64,000 bases of DNA from Pycnopodia helianthoides (taxonomy: Eukaryota > Echinodermata > Asteroidea > Forcipulatida > Asteriidae), in assembly GCA_032158295.1 (NCBI GenBank), contig CM063249.1, positions 2,991,195 to 3,055,194 on the forward strand. Reading direction: 5' to 3'. Position 1 is the stretch's first letter, and each line of letters begins with the position of its first letter. Made by a program: the position numbers and the translations under genes. The notes below the pieces were generated by a model that was not told the DNA's origin, made no database searches, and saw only the letters and a program-made list of their open reading frames with translations. Below, in pieces: positions 10,900 through 22,273 of the stretch.

Positions 10900-11300
10900 T
10901 TTACTATTATTTGTTTTTGAGGGGCAGGTGCAGCAAGTCCTGTGATGGTTTGTCTGATTGTTCACCCCCAAAAAACATTTGAATCTGAGAAACGATTCAT
11001 GCATGAAACGTTTTTCTCGGATTTCTGAGGGTTGGTGTCCGTTCGCGAATGCCGAGGCCAGAGATGCGGTTGGTACCTGCTGTCACCTCGCTAAATGTAG
11101 ATTCAATTGACGCTCTCGTGAAAATACTGTGAGAGTTTTTTGGCTGTTTTCTCAGCAAGTAGACACTGTATTCAGCTGAAACTTTCACATGTGACTCTTT
11201 ATTATGTCTTTTTTTTTTTTTTTTTTTTTTTTTTGCCTATAAATCAGCATTACGTTGACCCAATTTTTTTTTTTATGACCCCACCTTTTAAACCAATTTA
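10900..11300. mobile_element. Foldback element family J, copy 1
   Basis: 'gaatctgagaaacgattcat', 'ggccagagatgcggttggta', 'agacactgtattcagctgaa' and 'gcattacgttgac' occur in the same order at 13626-14073. The copy is interrupted by a T-run of about 28 bases at 11207-11235. Confidence 0.75.
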
Positions 11301-11375
11301 GCTTTAGATCACTGGCTATTTTTACTCGCTACTTTGTAGGTACTGAGAAAACAACAGAAGTTCACTTGGTGATCT

Positions 11376-11626
11376 GGGCCCAATTTCATGGCTCTGCTTA
11401 CCGTAAGCAAAGAATCGGCGCTTGCGGAAGCAGGGAATTCCGCGCTTACGTCAAGTGTATTTCACGGGTTAGCGGTGAATTTCGGCTTGTGCGCGTGTGT
11501 ACTCCACGTTACTAGGCATTCTACGCTTACACAGCTAGCGCAGAAATTCGGCGCTTGAACAGTAAGCGGAGAATGGTCACCGCAAGCGCAGAATTCGGCG
11601 GTAAGCAGAGCCATGAAATTGGGCCC
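11376..11626. mobile_element. Foldback MITE family A, complete copy
   Basis: Ends GGGCCCAATTTCATGGCTCT and its exact complement. The inner part is in the opposite orientation to the copy at 5434-5681 (starts with the 'gtaagcaaagaatcggcgct' arm), as expected for a palindromic element. Confidence 0.85.
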
Positions 11627-13625
11627 TGGCGGGAATCTAACAACCATCAACTTTATAATGTAAAGCCCTCATATTAGGAAACGGTTGCATGTTCTGTATT
11701 ACTGTTACTCAAGCGGCGGGTGGGGGGAGGGGGAGGTTTGTAATTTGTAATTTATTCGCATGATACTTGTGTGTGTTTATTGTTAATTTGTTGCCAAAAG
11801 TTTGGACAGGAAAAAAGTATTCTGAAATCCTACGTGGAATCTATTCCCAAAGATGCTTTGCTTTGTGTTTTTTTTTCATTTTCACTTTTATGACCAAAGT
11901 AATTATTTCTTGTAACAAAATGGTATGTTTTGATTTACAGTAACTGACAGTTTTGCATGCATACTGATAATGTTCTGGCTTCGTAGGAGTGTAGCATAAA
12001 AAGAAACAAAAAGTTTAAAATAAAATTTTTAAAAAGTATATTATTGATTAGCCGCAAAATTTGCCAAGTGATTCAAGACTTCGTCTCTTGTTGATGATGA
12101 TTATATATTGAACTTTTACATTGTAAACTTATCAAACTTGGTTCACAAGAATTTGTTAAAATATGTACACTAATTGTAGCTGTAGACATTAGAAGTAAAA
12201 AATACAAAACGAGTAATAGTATAGAACGAAAGACCTTCTGCCACCATTTTGTTTTCGTTTCACAAACGCCTTTTTCTTTTCTTTTCTGAATATTCTATCG
12301 TGAGTGTGCTCAAAAGAAAAATTCAAATTGTTTTCCTGGTTAGATCGGTAGGCAATATTCATTCCAAGGTCTAATTCCAAGAAAAAAAGAGGCATCCAAA
12401 CCACGTGTGTCAAGATGAGTGATGTGCTCATGTTATGGAAGAAAAAATAGCTGTTGTACATTTTTTTGGTTTTTCAGCTGTACCATTGAAAATTGAAAAA
12501 CACTGTACAAAGTCTTGGTGTGCCTGGCACTTTCCTCTTCTTCTTTTGGTAAGTTGCATGTCTGGTTTTGTAATGTGGTTGTGTTAAACACAAACCTCTA
12601 TCATTTTTTAATGAACCATATTCTATCGATTAAATTGTTCACGTATTCCTTCCATCCAATGTGTCGCTGAACCACTTCTCAAGTGCTGTGCAAAGTTCCC
12701 CAACTGTACAAGAAATATAAAGGTCTGGCATTGTAAGTTCGTTAACTTTATAGTCAGCTCCGTTAACCCTCGCTCCCTGGGCCCATTGGCCCACGGACAA
12801 CCTCAGTCGTCCACTATCCCCCCTCCCCCGACTCTATGGTCTCTTGACACCAACATGTCTGGATGAGATTGGTATGATAAGCAATTGTTGTTTGGGTCTA
12901 CAGTCCCTCGATCCTCTGCAATCGGGCGTGGGGGGAGTACAGTTGAGCCCTGCCCACCACAGCAACTGTCTTCCAACCACGCCCACTTGGGTAGGAACAT
13001 TTCGCTCTGCCCCGCCCCGCCCCACCCATAAGAAACAAGTCTCAGCAATACAAAGGGCAGAAAGTTGTTTACATTTTTTGGATTGAAATGTGTCAGACTT
13101 TTGGGCGGGGTGGTTGCAGTGCTGATTGGTCGATACATTAAGGGGGAGGAGCTTAATGGATTTGTCCATTTTTAGTTAGTGGTATGTGGAAATGTCTGAG
13201 GGGAACTTAAAACCGACGCAGTCTCTTTGCCGACTGTTGTCGATTCTGTCGAGTTAGGATTGGATCACATTATGAACAGCCTCAAATTTGTTAAGACGCT
13301 ATCGCTAAAAATTGTGCTTTCATTTTGAAAACTTTTTGTTATAAAGGTCAAAGCGCGTTTCCCTTTTCTTGATAAGTGGCTTAAACTAAAATGTGTCTCT
13401 CATGTGTTCCCGAGTAATTAACTGCCTGCAATCTTGACTGTTGTGTATTTTTTGTTATCACATCACAAAATGAATGAAGTCATTTAGAATAAGCACCATT
13501 TTGAGAGCTTGTTACTTAATAAAATTTAAACATTAAATAAAAACATGAGTAAAATGTCAGTGTATACTTAAATTTGTCCACAATGTTGGATTATACCTTG
13601 TGACATTGGCCCAGAAAAACATCAT
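11627..13625. other. Non-coding; contains a GC-box / CCAAT cluster
   Basis: Mostly AT-rich. 12930-13160 stands out: ccacgcccac, ccccgccccgcccc and gggcggggtgg (GC boxes) lie close to 'gattggtc' (a reversed CCAAT box). This could be a promoter or enhancer, but no exon was found next to it. Confidence 0.3.
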
Positions 13626-14073
13626 AAAGGTAGAGTCATAGATTGGTAAATTTATGACCATAAAAAACTTACTTGGTGAGAAGCACTGCAGCTGTTGAAA
13701 GTATAAACTATTTTGAGGAAAGATTCCCTTTGAAGTGATATGGTTGGATAGTTCATCCCCCAAAAACTTTTGAATTTGAGAAACGATTCATTCATGAATG
13801 GATTCTCAGATTTCTCAACCTGCGGTGTCCGTTCATGAATGCTGCGGCCAGAGATGCAGTTGGTACCCCGCTGTCACCTCGCTAAACATCAGTGGATTTG
13901 ACGTTCTTGTGTAAATACCTCAACAGTTTTGGGCTGGTTTCTCAGAAAGTAGACACTGTATTCAGCTGAAACCTTCACTTGTGACCTTTACCGTATCTTT
14001 CTTTGTAATTTTGCTATAAATAGGCATTACGTTGACAAAAACCAATCCATGACCCTACCTTTAAGCGTAATAC
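13626..14073. mobile_element. Foldback element family J, complete copy
   Basis: Left end aaaggtagagtcatagattgg, right end 'ccaatccatgaccctacctt', inverted. A further end of the same family is at 56030-56055. Size about 450 bases, no ORF. Confidence 0.8.
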
Positions 14074-14261
14074 ATTGCTTACCAAATTTCCTCTGGTAAT
14101 TAAACAAATTAGTGGGTACCAGTCACAACAATGCGAACTCAGTTTGGCTGGTAACCTGTTTGTGCTTAGCAACATTTTTCTAGACTTACCAGCTGTTTTA
14201 AATTGGGGGGGCTAGCGTGTAAAGTGCGTTGAACTTGTCATCCAATTCCATGGTGTTGTTG

Positions 14262-14435
14262 TAGACCTTATGCACATGACGTCATTTGAGTAGGGCGCCC
14301 TCGCCTAGAGGTCAAAAGGAGGCTGTTCATTGGCCAGTCCTGTGCGTCGCGCGTACAAATCTGCGCGTATTCATTTGTTTCATCATCGGTTTACCTCTAA
14401 GATGGCGGCTGGATGACGCCAATGCATAAGGTCTA
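14262..14435. mobile_element. Foldback element family H
   Basis: Ends TAGACCTTATGCA and TGCATAAGGTCTA are exact inverted repeats, with a second inverted arm (acgtcat / atgacgcc). It contains the block 'taagatggcggctggatga'. A related element lies at 49789-49945, and a fragment at 57076-57105. Confidence 0.8.
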
Positions 14436-14929
14436 TTGTTTTGAGAGAAAAATGGTGTACATGTTATATAGCGTGGGAATCTCTCTATTCGAGAATCGAA
14501 TGGATGGTTGGTGAAGTTTGCATGATGAGTGTGCATGTACTTCTAAAGACGTCGATTCACGGAGAAAATCGCTCTTGTGATTGTTTTAAAATGTGAGGCT
14601 TTAAATAATGAAATGATGGGTCTGTATTTTCAGTAGTATTGTTTGTACGAGATCGGGACTGTACATTTCTATGATTGATTGAAGCGTGGGGGGGGGGACA
14701 CTGCGTTCCTCCATGATTTGGAAGTTGCGTTTTAACACTTTTTGGAAATCAGAGGGTCTCACTTGAGTTGTGGGATATTGGATGGTGGATAAAATTCTCT
14801 TTCTCTTTTTTACATTATGCTGCAGGTTTTATTTTTTTTGAAACTGGATTAAGAATATGCACTATTTTAAAAGTTAATTTCACGACCAGAGTACGGCCAT
14901 GCAAAGGTGATGTAGGAATGAGTGATTTA

Positions 14930-15300
14930 ATGTAACATTTAATGTGTGTTGAAATGTATCCCAATTGCTCAGTTGTAATGCATTGCATCCCAATGGTTCC
15001 TGTCAGACCTTTGATACCCTTATTGGGGTAGGAGGGTTCCAATCGGGGTGGATGTATATCCCAATTGGGTCAGTTTAGTTGCAATGCATTGCATCCCAAT
15101 GGTTCCTGGTTCAGATCTTTTATACCCTAATTGGGGTAGGAGGTTCCAATCGGGGTGGCTGTATATCCCAATTGGGATAGTTTAGTTGTAATACATTGCT
15201 ACCTAACTATCCCAGACACAATTATATCCTCAATTGGTGAAGAAGTTCTAATCGGGGTAGAAGTATATTCCAGTTGGGATAGTTTGGGTAACGATTACTA
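14930..15300. repeat. Tandem repeat, about 118 bp x 3
   Basis: Three diverged copies contain 'tatatcccaattggg', 'gttgtaatgcattgcatccc', 'aatggttcctg' and 'aattggggtaggagg', in order. Confidence 0.85.
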
Positions 15301-17291
15301 TTTTATGGGCTAATTACAATTTGTGCACAAATTTTGGCCAAGGTCAGATGACTATTTGGTGTAGAATTAGACTGGTAGCAGCGCAGAGGTTCTTGGAGTT
15401 GGAGAGTGTATTAATGCAACTCAGATGTAAAATATTCACTAAACTAAACCACAGATTGTCGATCTGGGGAGAAAAAAAAAAGCTGATGATTTGTGCATTT
15501 TGCATTGTTGATAATGTTACAGTGGTTTGTCATTGACATGGAAGCCCATCATAGTTTCCCATAATGCATCATTTAGGGGGTATGCGCACAACTTTTGTAC
15601 AAAACAAAACACACTCAAATGTCATGCTATTCACCGTTGCAGCAAACAGCCGAAAGAAATCATGTAGATAGAGGGTGCAACTATGGGGAAATGTGATGGG
15701 TCAGCTTAAAACATGTACACAATATGTATGATTTTTCATAAACACTTTTAGAGTTTAGTGTAATATAAAGTCGTTGAGAAGTAAAAAGAAAGAAGAGTCA
15801 TCACATGGTGGCGCTATAATCTTGGTCTAATAGCTTGTGAAGCATACAAACCGGTTGCATATGATTTGCTTCTTCGCAAGCCATTTTATAAGAAGAATCT
15901 GGGCCCAGTTTCATAAAGCTGCTCAGCAAATAAAAAAGAGTGGGGCACCAGCCCATTAATGTAAACTTTATGGCATTTCGGCTGGTAACCCCGCTGCTGC
16001 TGAGCAAGATTTTTTCTGTGCTTAGGAAGTTTGTGTGCCTACAGACTTAATGGAATGGGAGACTTTTGAACCTAGAGGGCAGCAACATACCAGGTAAAAT
16101 TCAAATTTGTTTTACTGTAGATCTAAGCATGCGCACATTGCCGAGAACAATGGAATTACCTGGTAAGTCTGCTGCCACCTAGCGTCCCCCCATTGGGCCT
16201 TGGACATTTGAGTAAAAGATTTGTTTGATTTCAGTCCAACAGTTTTGTCGGGGAGGGAAACGCGAGCAGGAAGCGGAGATCAAGGCGCCGAGAATTGTTG
16301 CAAAACAGAGGAAAGAATGTTAAAGCCTTGCACTTTCAATTTTTCTGAAGCTTTTTTTTTATTTGACGTTTGTTAACCAGTGGACAGGCATTGCACGCTG
16401 AGGTGTCAATTTAATGTATTTGGTTTACAGTAACCCCCGTGCGATTTTATTGTGGATATCATTTCTTCAAACCCACAACCTTTTTTTGCTTAGCACCCTA
16501 ATACGATTTGACGTGAACTACACCATCCTAGGAAGAAATCAAGAGGTCTGTGTCTTAGATGTTCACCAGTTTAAACTATTGGGTTATTTGTTTCTATGGT
16601 TACTGTTCCTACATTGATCAAGCAGTGTCTATGTCGGGGGGGGAGGGGGTGGGTAGGGTCTCTATTATTCTTGGCAGTTCTCAGTAAGTCTTTGAACTGG
16701 ATGGGGGGGGGGAGGGGCTCAAGAAGTTTCACCAAATAGTGTGAAACACATGGATCTGTAGTGTAGAATTTTATTCCAGTGTGCAACGTGTAAATTGAGG
16801 TAAATTTCTCGTGTCGGGAATATTGTTTGTTATCAATGGTGGAAGAGTTTCAGTATTCCTAAGTAAATTATTACAGGTTTTATCGGACCATTGTCCAAGG
16901 GTCCAACATTCGTGAGGCTGCTTACTGCAGAATTCTGCGCTTACTGCACCCTGGAGAGCGTGTGAATTTATGGGCAGTAAGCGTGTAGTTCCGCAGTAAG
17001 CAGAAATAATGTGCGTCCGACAAAATTTGATTTGAGCAGTTACATGGTCACTCATTTTACAAAGTTTGGTTTTCTTAAATGAATTACTTTACTTGAAATT
17101 TGTAGTTATCCATTCAACTGTTTAGAATACTGAGTCATAAAGGTCATTTTAGAAAGAAAAAAAAAAGAGATTTATGATGCTTGATTTGGGTAACTATGGA
17201 GTGTCCTATACTGTGTGTTATTGGCCGCTATTCACATCATATGAAATATTTTTGCAGACAACTAAAGTTTGACAACCAACACTGCCAATCA
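15301..17291. other. Non-coding with repeat fragments
   Basis: 15902-16020 is a diverged copy of the 'AGCTGCTTAAGC' family. 16905-17000 is a short palindrome related to MITE family A (ctgcttactgcagaattctg and its complement). 16055-16190 contains an inverted 'taccaggtaa / ttacctggta' pair. G-runs lie at 16637-16650 and 16702-16716. No gene recognised. Confidence 0.45.
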
Positions 17292-17410
17292 GGGCCCAAT
17301 TTCATGGCTCTGCTTACCGCGGATTTCTGCGCTTACGTATCACAGAATCATGTGCTACAAGGGCTCCGTAAGCGCAGAATTCCGCGGTAAGCAGAGCCAT
17401 GAAATTGGCC
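17292..17410. mobile_element. Minimal family A foldback: near-perfect hairpin
   Basis: An internally deleted member. The left arm from GGGCCCAATTTCATGGCTCT through 'gcttaccgcggatttctgcg' pairs with the right arm 'gcgcagaattccgcggtaag' and onward, with a loop of about 35 bases. If transcribed it would make a stem of about 40 base pairs. Confidence 0.85.
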
Positions 17411-17726
17411 TAGTGTCTGCACTAATTCTTGGGCCCCTTCCAACTCTGAGCGTGGGTTCCGGCTCTGGCTTGGCTTCGTCTCTGGCTTGAGCTTGGTCTA
17501 CAGCTTGGGCTCCGTCATCAGTTTTTGAGAGCAGTGGGCATTTCGATGTTGCTTCAACAGCAAACGGAACTAAAGCCTGAGCCAATTTTTTTTTTTTTTT
17601 TTTAAGCTCCAAAGTCCTGAGATTAAGGCTGCCATGTCAATAGACTGGCACCTTTTCATTCCAAGAGTCTGAGGCTGTACTAGCTGTACGGGGAACCCAA
17701 CAACATTAACTGCAGTGTTGTAACCA

Positions 17727-17972
17727 GGGCCCAATTTCATGGAGCTGCTTAAGCAGAAAATTTTGCTTAAGCAAAAAAATCATTGCTTAGAAAAATCAGA
17801 CTACCGGCCAAGACTATACACTCAATTGTTATGCTAAGTAAACAACAGCTAAATACCAGTCACAAGCAATGTATAAGGCATGAAATTTTGGCCAGTAACA
17901 TGTGTAAAATAAGCAAGCTAATTTCGTGCTTAAGCAAATTGTTTACTTAAGCAGCTCCATGAAATTGGGCCC
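17727..17972. mobile_element. Foldback MITE family B ('AGCTGCTTAAGC'), complete copy
   Basis: Left arm gggcccaatttcatggagct then gcttaagcagaaaa; the right arm is its complement. It shares its outer 15 bases with family A. Its arms contain GCTTAAGC, so it brings TTAA sites with it. Confidence 0.85.
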
Positions 17973-17989
17973 AGTTCTGTAAACTGTGA

Positions 17990-18150
17990 CATCCGGTGTA
18001 CCTTAGGGTATGTATGAATTAGCGGCTACGACACTGGCTGTTTCTAAGAGTGTTGCTAAGGGTAGCCTTTACTTCAATGCATGTTAACGTGTTGATCCAG
18101 CTGTAGCTGTATCTGCTAATTCTGGAACGGTCTTAACTGTAGCCCTGTTT
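17990..18150. repeat. 'GGCTACGGCTA' foldback family, copy
   Basis: Contains gaattagcggctacgacac, 'gttgctaagggtagcc', 'tacttcaatgcatg' and 'gctgtagctgtatctgctaa', in family order. Confidence 0.65.
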
Positions 18151-19293
18151 GAATCAAACCCTACTTCTTGTATTCGTGTAAGCCACGCCCACTCACGGTA
18201 TCATTATTTAGTATTAAATATAGAGTGTATCTGGAAACCCTATTTTGTCGTTGTTTTCGTTGAGTTGTTGAGCCGTTTACTTTGTGTTTCTAGACAACAG
18301 TTTGTGCGATTGTGGTGAAGGAACACATTGTATTTGTTAGACGTTTTGAACACACTGTTTAGAAATCATTTCTGTTTTTAAAATAAAAGATATTAACAAT
18401 CACCCCATGAAACTATCTTTGTGTCTAGTGCTTTTTGTCAAAATAAAATTGAACTGCTAGGGTAATAATTTCTGATACATTTTGACGATTGTCAAATATT
18501 TCGGAAATAATTACCTTAGCAGTTGATGTGTTCACTGTCTTAGCCCTACACACCCCCCCCCCCCCCCGCAGCACTAAGCTGTGTTAAGATTAAAGTAAAC
18601 TAGATTTAATTTTGCCCTAAAGGTGGGATTCGAACCCACAACCTGTTGCATTTCAGACTATACTAGATGTCCTGAATGCTGATAGAATCAATGTTTCATG
18701 GAGAGTCCCCCTAACAATATAAAAAACAATCAATAAATAATAAAAAGTAACTTAAAAATAAAAAAATAAAAAAATATAAAATAAAATAAATAAAATAAGT
18801 AATTCATTTCTTAGTTAATTAATTTAAAAATAAATAAATACAAATCGTCTCAAGAATTCCTGAGATTCCCGGAACAGAATGAAACACAATGGTGGTGGTT
18901 GGGGAGGGGGAGGGGGAGGGGTTGGCATGACACAAATAGAGCACATAATTAAAAATCTCTTTGTCGGCCCAGCAGTGGATATCACGTCTCCACCCTCACC
19001 CCCCCCCCAAAAATAAATAATAAAATTAAAAAAATAATAATTAAAAATAAATAAATAATAAACGGCAGCACGAGCTCCAAGTTAAGTACTGTATACTAGA
19101 CAACAGTGAGGGGTCATGTACAAAGAGAGCACCGAATGTGGAAAGAAGTCTCTTTGCTCACCCCCCCCCCCACCCCGTCCCCCCCCCCCTTTGATTTACG
19201 AACGAGCGCATTCCATTCTCCAAGAAGGCACAATGATCTCTCATTGAATTTGAATCACAATCTTGTACCACAAAAATGTGTTGTGTGCTTTCA
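18151..19293. other. Non-coding; simple repeats
   Basis: Contains an AATAAA at about 18382, C-runs at 18550-18567 and 18998-19009, an A/T-rich (AAATAA)n stretch at 18720-18840 and 19013-19062, and a tRNA-like 'gtgggattcgaacccacaac' at 18626-18646. Confidence 0.45.
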
Positions 19294-19488
19294 GTCGAGA
19301 CATCATTCAACCTCCCTTAATACTCTAAACCAACAAGAGCTTCTAAAGCACTCGAACGAGTTAAGCTACGACCTCAGGAAGCTGTGGACTTTTTTAAAGC
19401 CATCGAATTTGTTAGATTTTCATCCACAAGGTGTCTTATGGCAAGAACTGGTTCTAAAAAGAGCACAAGAGCATGGACTTCGTATACA
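19294..19488 (+). CDS. Orphan exon-like ORF, unrecognised protein
   Basis: An open frame is bounded by a good acceptor (gttgtgtgctttcag|tc) and a donor (cgtatacag|gtaaat), in phase 0. It encodes about 65 residues including NQQELLKHSNELSYDLRKLW and 'LLDFHPQGVLWQELVLKRAQ'. The composition looks like a folded protein and not low complexity. The wider ORF extends from 19106 through a poly-C stretch that is unlikely to be coding. I do not recognise the family and found no partner exon, so it may be one exon of an unlinked gene, a pseudogene fragment or chance. Confidence 0.3.
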
Positions 19489-20640
19489 GGTAAATACGTA
19501 TACAATTTTTTTGAATGAAACAGGAAAATGTGTTTCGTTTTGTGCAGAGAATGGAGTACATAATATTTGCTGTATATATAGGGAAGGGTGGAGCACAAAT
19601 TATAACTCATCCACCTGATGTTTTTGCTGAGGCTGTGTAAGGTCGGGCTTTGGGTGTGGGTTAATATCTTACTCTGACCATGCTCTGACGCAAATCTTAA
19701 CAGTTGTGAACTTTCAGGCCGGCGACCAAGACAATTTCAGGCCCTCAATCGGGGCAATGTATTTTTTTTTAATGGGCCAATCTTTACCGGGGTAGATAAT
19801 TTATTGAAGCAGTTTTTTTATATCTATCTATCATTAGACTGATTATAAAAGTTAGGAAACAAATTAAATGTGTTTGATCAACGCCAGTTAGTATGCCTAT
19901 GAGTGTCGCCCATCGTTGAAAGTAAATTATCAACACTTTTGACAAATTTTGGCAACCCACCTCCTGATTTATTTTTATTTATATGAATTTTTTTCCGGCA
20001 TTCCTTAGTTTGCTGGACGAAAGTTTGGAGACTCAAAGTACACAGAATTAGAGGAGCTATGTATTTATGATCAAACCCCAAAACAGCGCAAAAAAACTAT
20101 GGTAAACCGTTAGGGGTTGCACTATTTTTAGGGGGTAGGCCTAGCCCAGGCTGGACTCCTCCGTTGCAAACTGACGTCCTTCCAGGGCTAGGGGTAGGCC
20201 CACTTTTGCACCCCCCCCCCAAAAAAAAGGTAGTTTCCGTTTGGTTTCTCTTAAACAAGCTCCTAGTTTAAGCGCTCTTGTTATGCCATTTTATTTTGTA
20301 TGAGATAATCTGACCTGAATGTAAAAGAAATCATTAATACACTGTCTGGGTGTAAATAGAAAAATAGTTTTAAAAACATTGAAATGTTCATATGAAAGCT
20401 TTTGAAAAAGTAACATCTTACTCTCACTGCACTGGTAATTCTTCATCTTACGGACATCAATGGAGGCTGCCCCCCCCTTAGTTACGCCACTGTCGGAAAG
20501 TCGAAATAAATCTTTGGTTTTTCATTTGAAATCTGACGTGAGTGTGAAAAATGTCTGATTATTTATGATAAATCTTGTCCTTTTCATAAATGTTTTAATT
20601 CATTGTTAAGTTGAAGTTTAATGATAACTGACACATTGTC
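19489..20640. other. No recognisable gene
   Basis: AT-rich. Short C-runs at about 20211 and 20470. No conserved ORF. Confidence 0.35.
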
Positions 20641-20659
20641 ATGTGTGGTTTTTGAGTAG

Positions 20660-20840
20660 ACCACAAAGGAGTGAATGACTTTCGACGAAGACGATCAGAG
20701 CATACTGATCGAAACGTTGAGTCGTTAACAACCGGTTCTTTTCAGAACCAACAGTTACTCAAAAGCGTTTTAACATGGTGTTACCGCAAACCTCTCTTAG
20801 TTATACTCCCACCATGCAAAGCTTCAAATCCTACTTATCT
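20660..20840 (+). repeat. Two-hairpin, histone-stem-loop repeat module
   Basis: Hairpin 1: CGATCAG (20692-20698), loop agcata, CTGATCG (20705-20711), followed by AAACGTTGAGTC. Hairpin 2: GGTTCTTTTCAGAACC (20734-20749), preceded by aacaacc and followed by aacagttactcaaaagcg. Then comes the family tail 'aacatggtgttaccgcaaac' and 'ccaccatgcaaagcttcaaa'. Confidence 0.8.
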
Positions 20841-21065
20841 GTGAAATTTGATGATTTATATCTTTACTTGTGCAAGACATGGAGAGTCATTTGGCATTTA
20901 CGAAAGACAAGTATACAAAATTGGTTCAGAAACAAAAATGTATAACTTTCATTCAGAAAGTTCTCTGAGTTCATCACAGAAAAGTTTTAACAGAAATATT
21001 TATATTCAAAAAGTTGTTGCGATTCCCACTGCTGAAATATAGGAATCAAACTACTTCCAACTACC

Positions 21066-21155
21066 GGGCAAGCTAGTGGTCCAGTGGTAAGACATCTGCT
21101 CTAGAATAGCAAAGGTCCTGGGTTCGAATCCCATCCAAGTAATGTGCCTGTGATT
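21066..21155 (+). repeat. tRNA-derived SINE head, plus strand
   Basis: A-box-like 'agtggtccagtggtaagac' and B-box 'gggttcgaatccc' are spaced as in a tRNA. A near-identical copy is at 55865-55950 and a fragment at 50408-50445. The shared flank 'gtaatgtgcctgtg' shows a SINE and not a tRNA gene. Confidence 0.75.
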
Positions 21156-21825
21156 CTTGCTCATAAGACGCGGGGTGGGGAAGTCTAGATTATACAGTAC
21201 TGAACACAAAACAAACAAGTAAATATGACTTGAAGATTCATAATAATAGTTAAATAACTTAAAATTCATGTAGCGCTCTTTACATAAAAGTGATCAAAAG
21301 CTTTAAAATGCACATAACTCATCTTTACGTGACTTATTTTAATTGCAAAGTAGAGAAATAAAACTCTTCCAAAAAAAAACGTATGATGTACTATAAAGTT
21401 TAACATAAGTCTGGCCTGGCGTTTCGACACATAGCAGAGTCTCCCTCAAAGTTAAAAGAAGAAAAAATTGACATTGTTGAAATAATGTTGCATTGTTAAA
21501 AATATTCTTTGTCCTGTTCCCTATTGTTAGCTCTATCATACCCGATGCAGCTTGCCGTCTAATCCTGTCCTTTCATGTTTCCCGCCTTATTCAGATTGCA
21601 GTTACCACCTTTGTGGTCCAGTAATCCACCCTTTCACTTACCATCCTTTTGTCCTCACTACTTTACTCTGATTGGTTCTTAGCCATCCACTTCTTGTAAA
21701 CTAATAACTTTGATTGGCTAACATTTTCCCTCCTTTTTCTAGATACCTTCCCGTTATTCTTTGCTTCTCTTTTTTGTTGCTATAAATGGACATGTTTTCG
21801 TTTGTGCTTGTTTATGCCTCTGACG

Positions 21826-21870
21826 AAGGTCCGGTTTGGATCGAAAGCTAAGGCCATCACCCCCACTAGT
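21826..21870 (+). repeat. Isolated hairpin related to the two-hairpin module
   Basis: tctgacgaaggtccggtttg followed by 'gatcgaaagct': a GGTCC/GGATC stem followed by CGAAAG, in the position and context of hairpin 1. No histone-like hairpin follows. Confidence 0.4.
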
Positions 21871-22273
21871 TTTATATACGTATAAAAGGATGAATAAATA
21901 CTTATAATCATGGATTGTCTATAAGATATTTATTCACCACATTGTGCCTATGTTACTGAGGTCGGACGAACAGGCTAAAATTTGGATCTAAAAAAACAAA
22001 AAAAATTGCTATCGAAAGTGAAAGATATTTATTGAGTAAAAGGTCCGTGAGAGATTCACTCAACATTTTTGCAGAAATTTGACTCTTTTCTGAATCTTCT
22101 TATCAACTCCCCAGATAATTTATGAATCTTTAATTTTATACTGTCGTGAAATTATGGAGATGATATCTTTTTAAACAAAATGTTTGCACTGAAATTAAAA
22201 AAGGGCTTGGTTTTTGTTAAAACCGTACCGAAAACAAATTGGGGAAGGGACATCACATGTCTATTTTTTTTAA

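Noticed and set aside
21066..21155. tRNA gene
   Set aside because: A and B boxes are present but no acceptor stem, and the same flanks recur elsewhere; it is a SINE.
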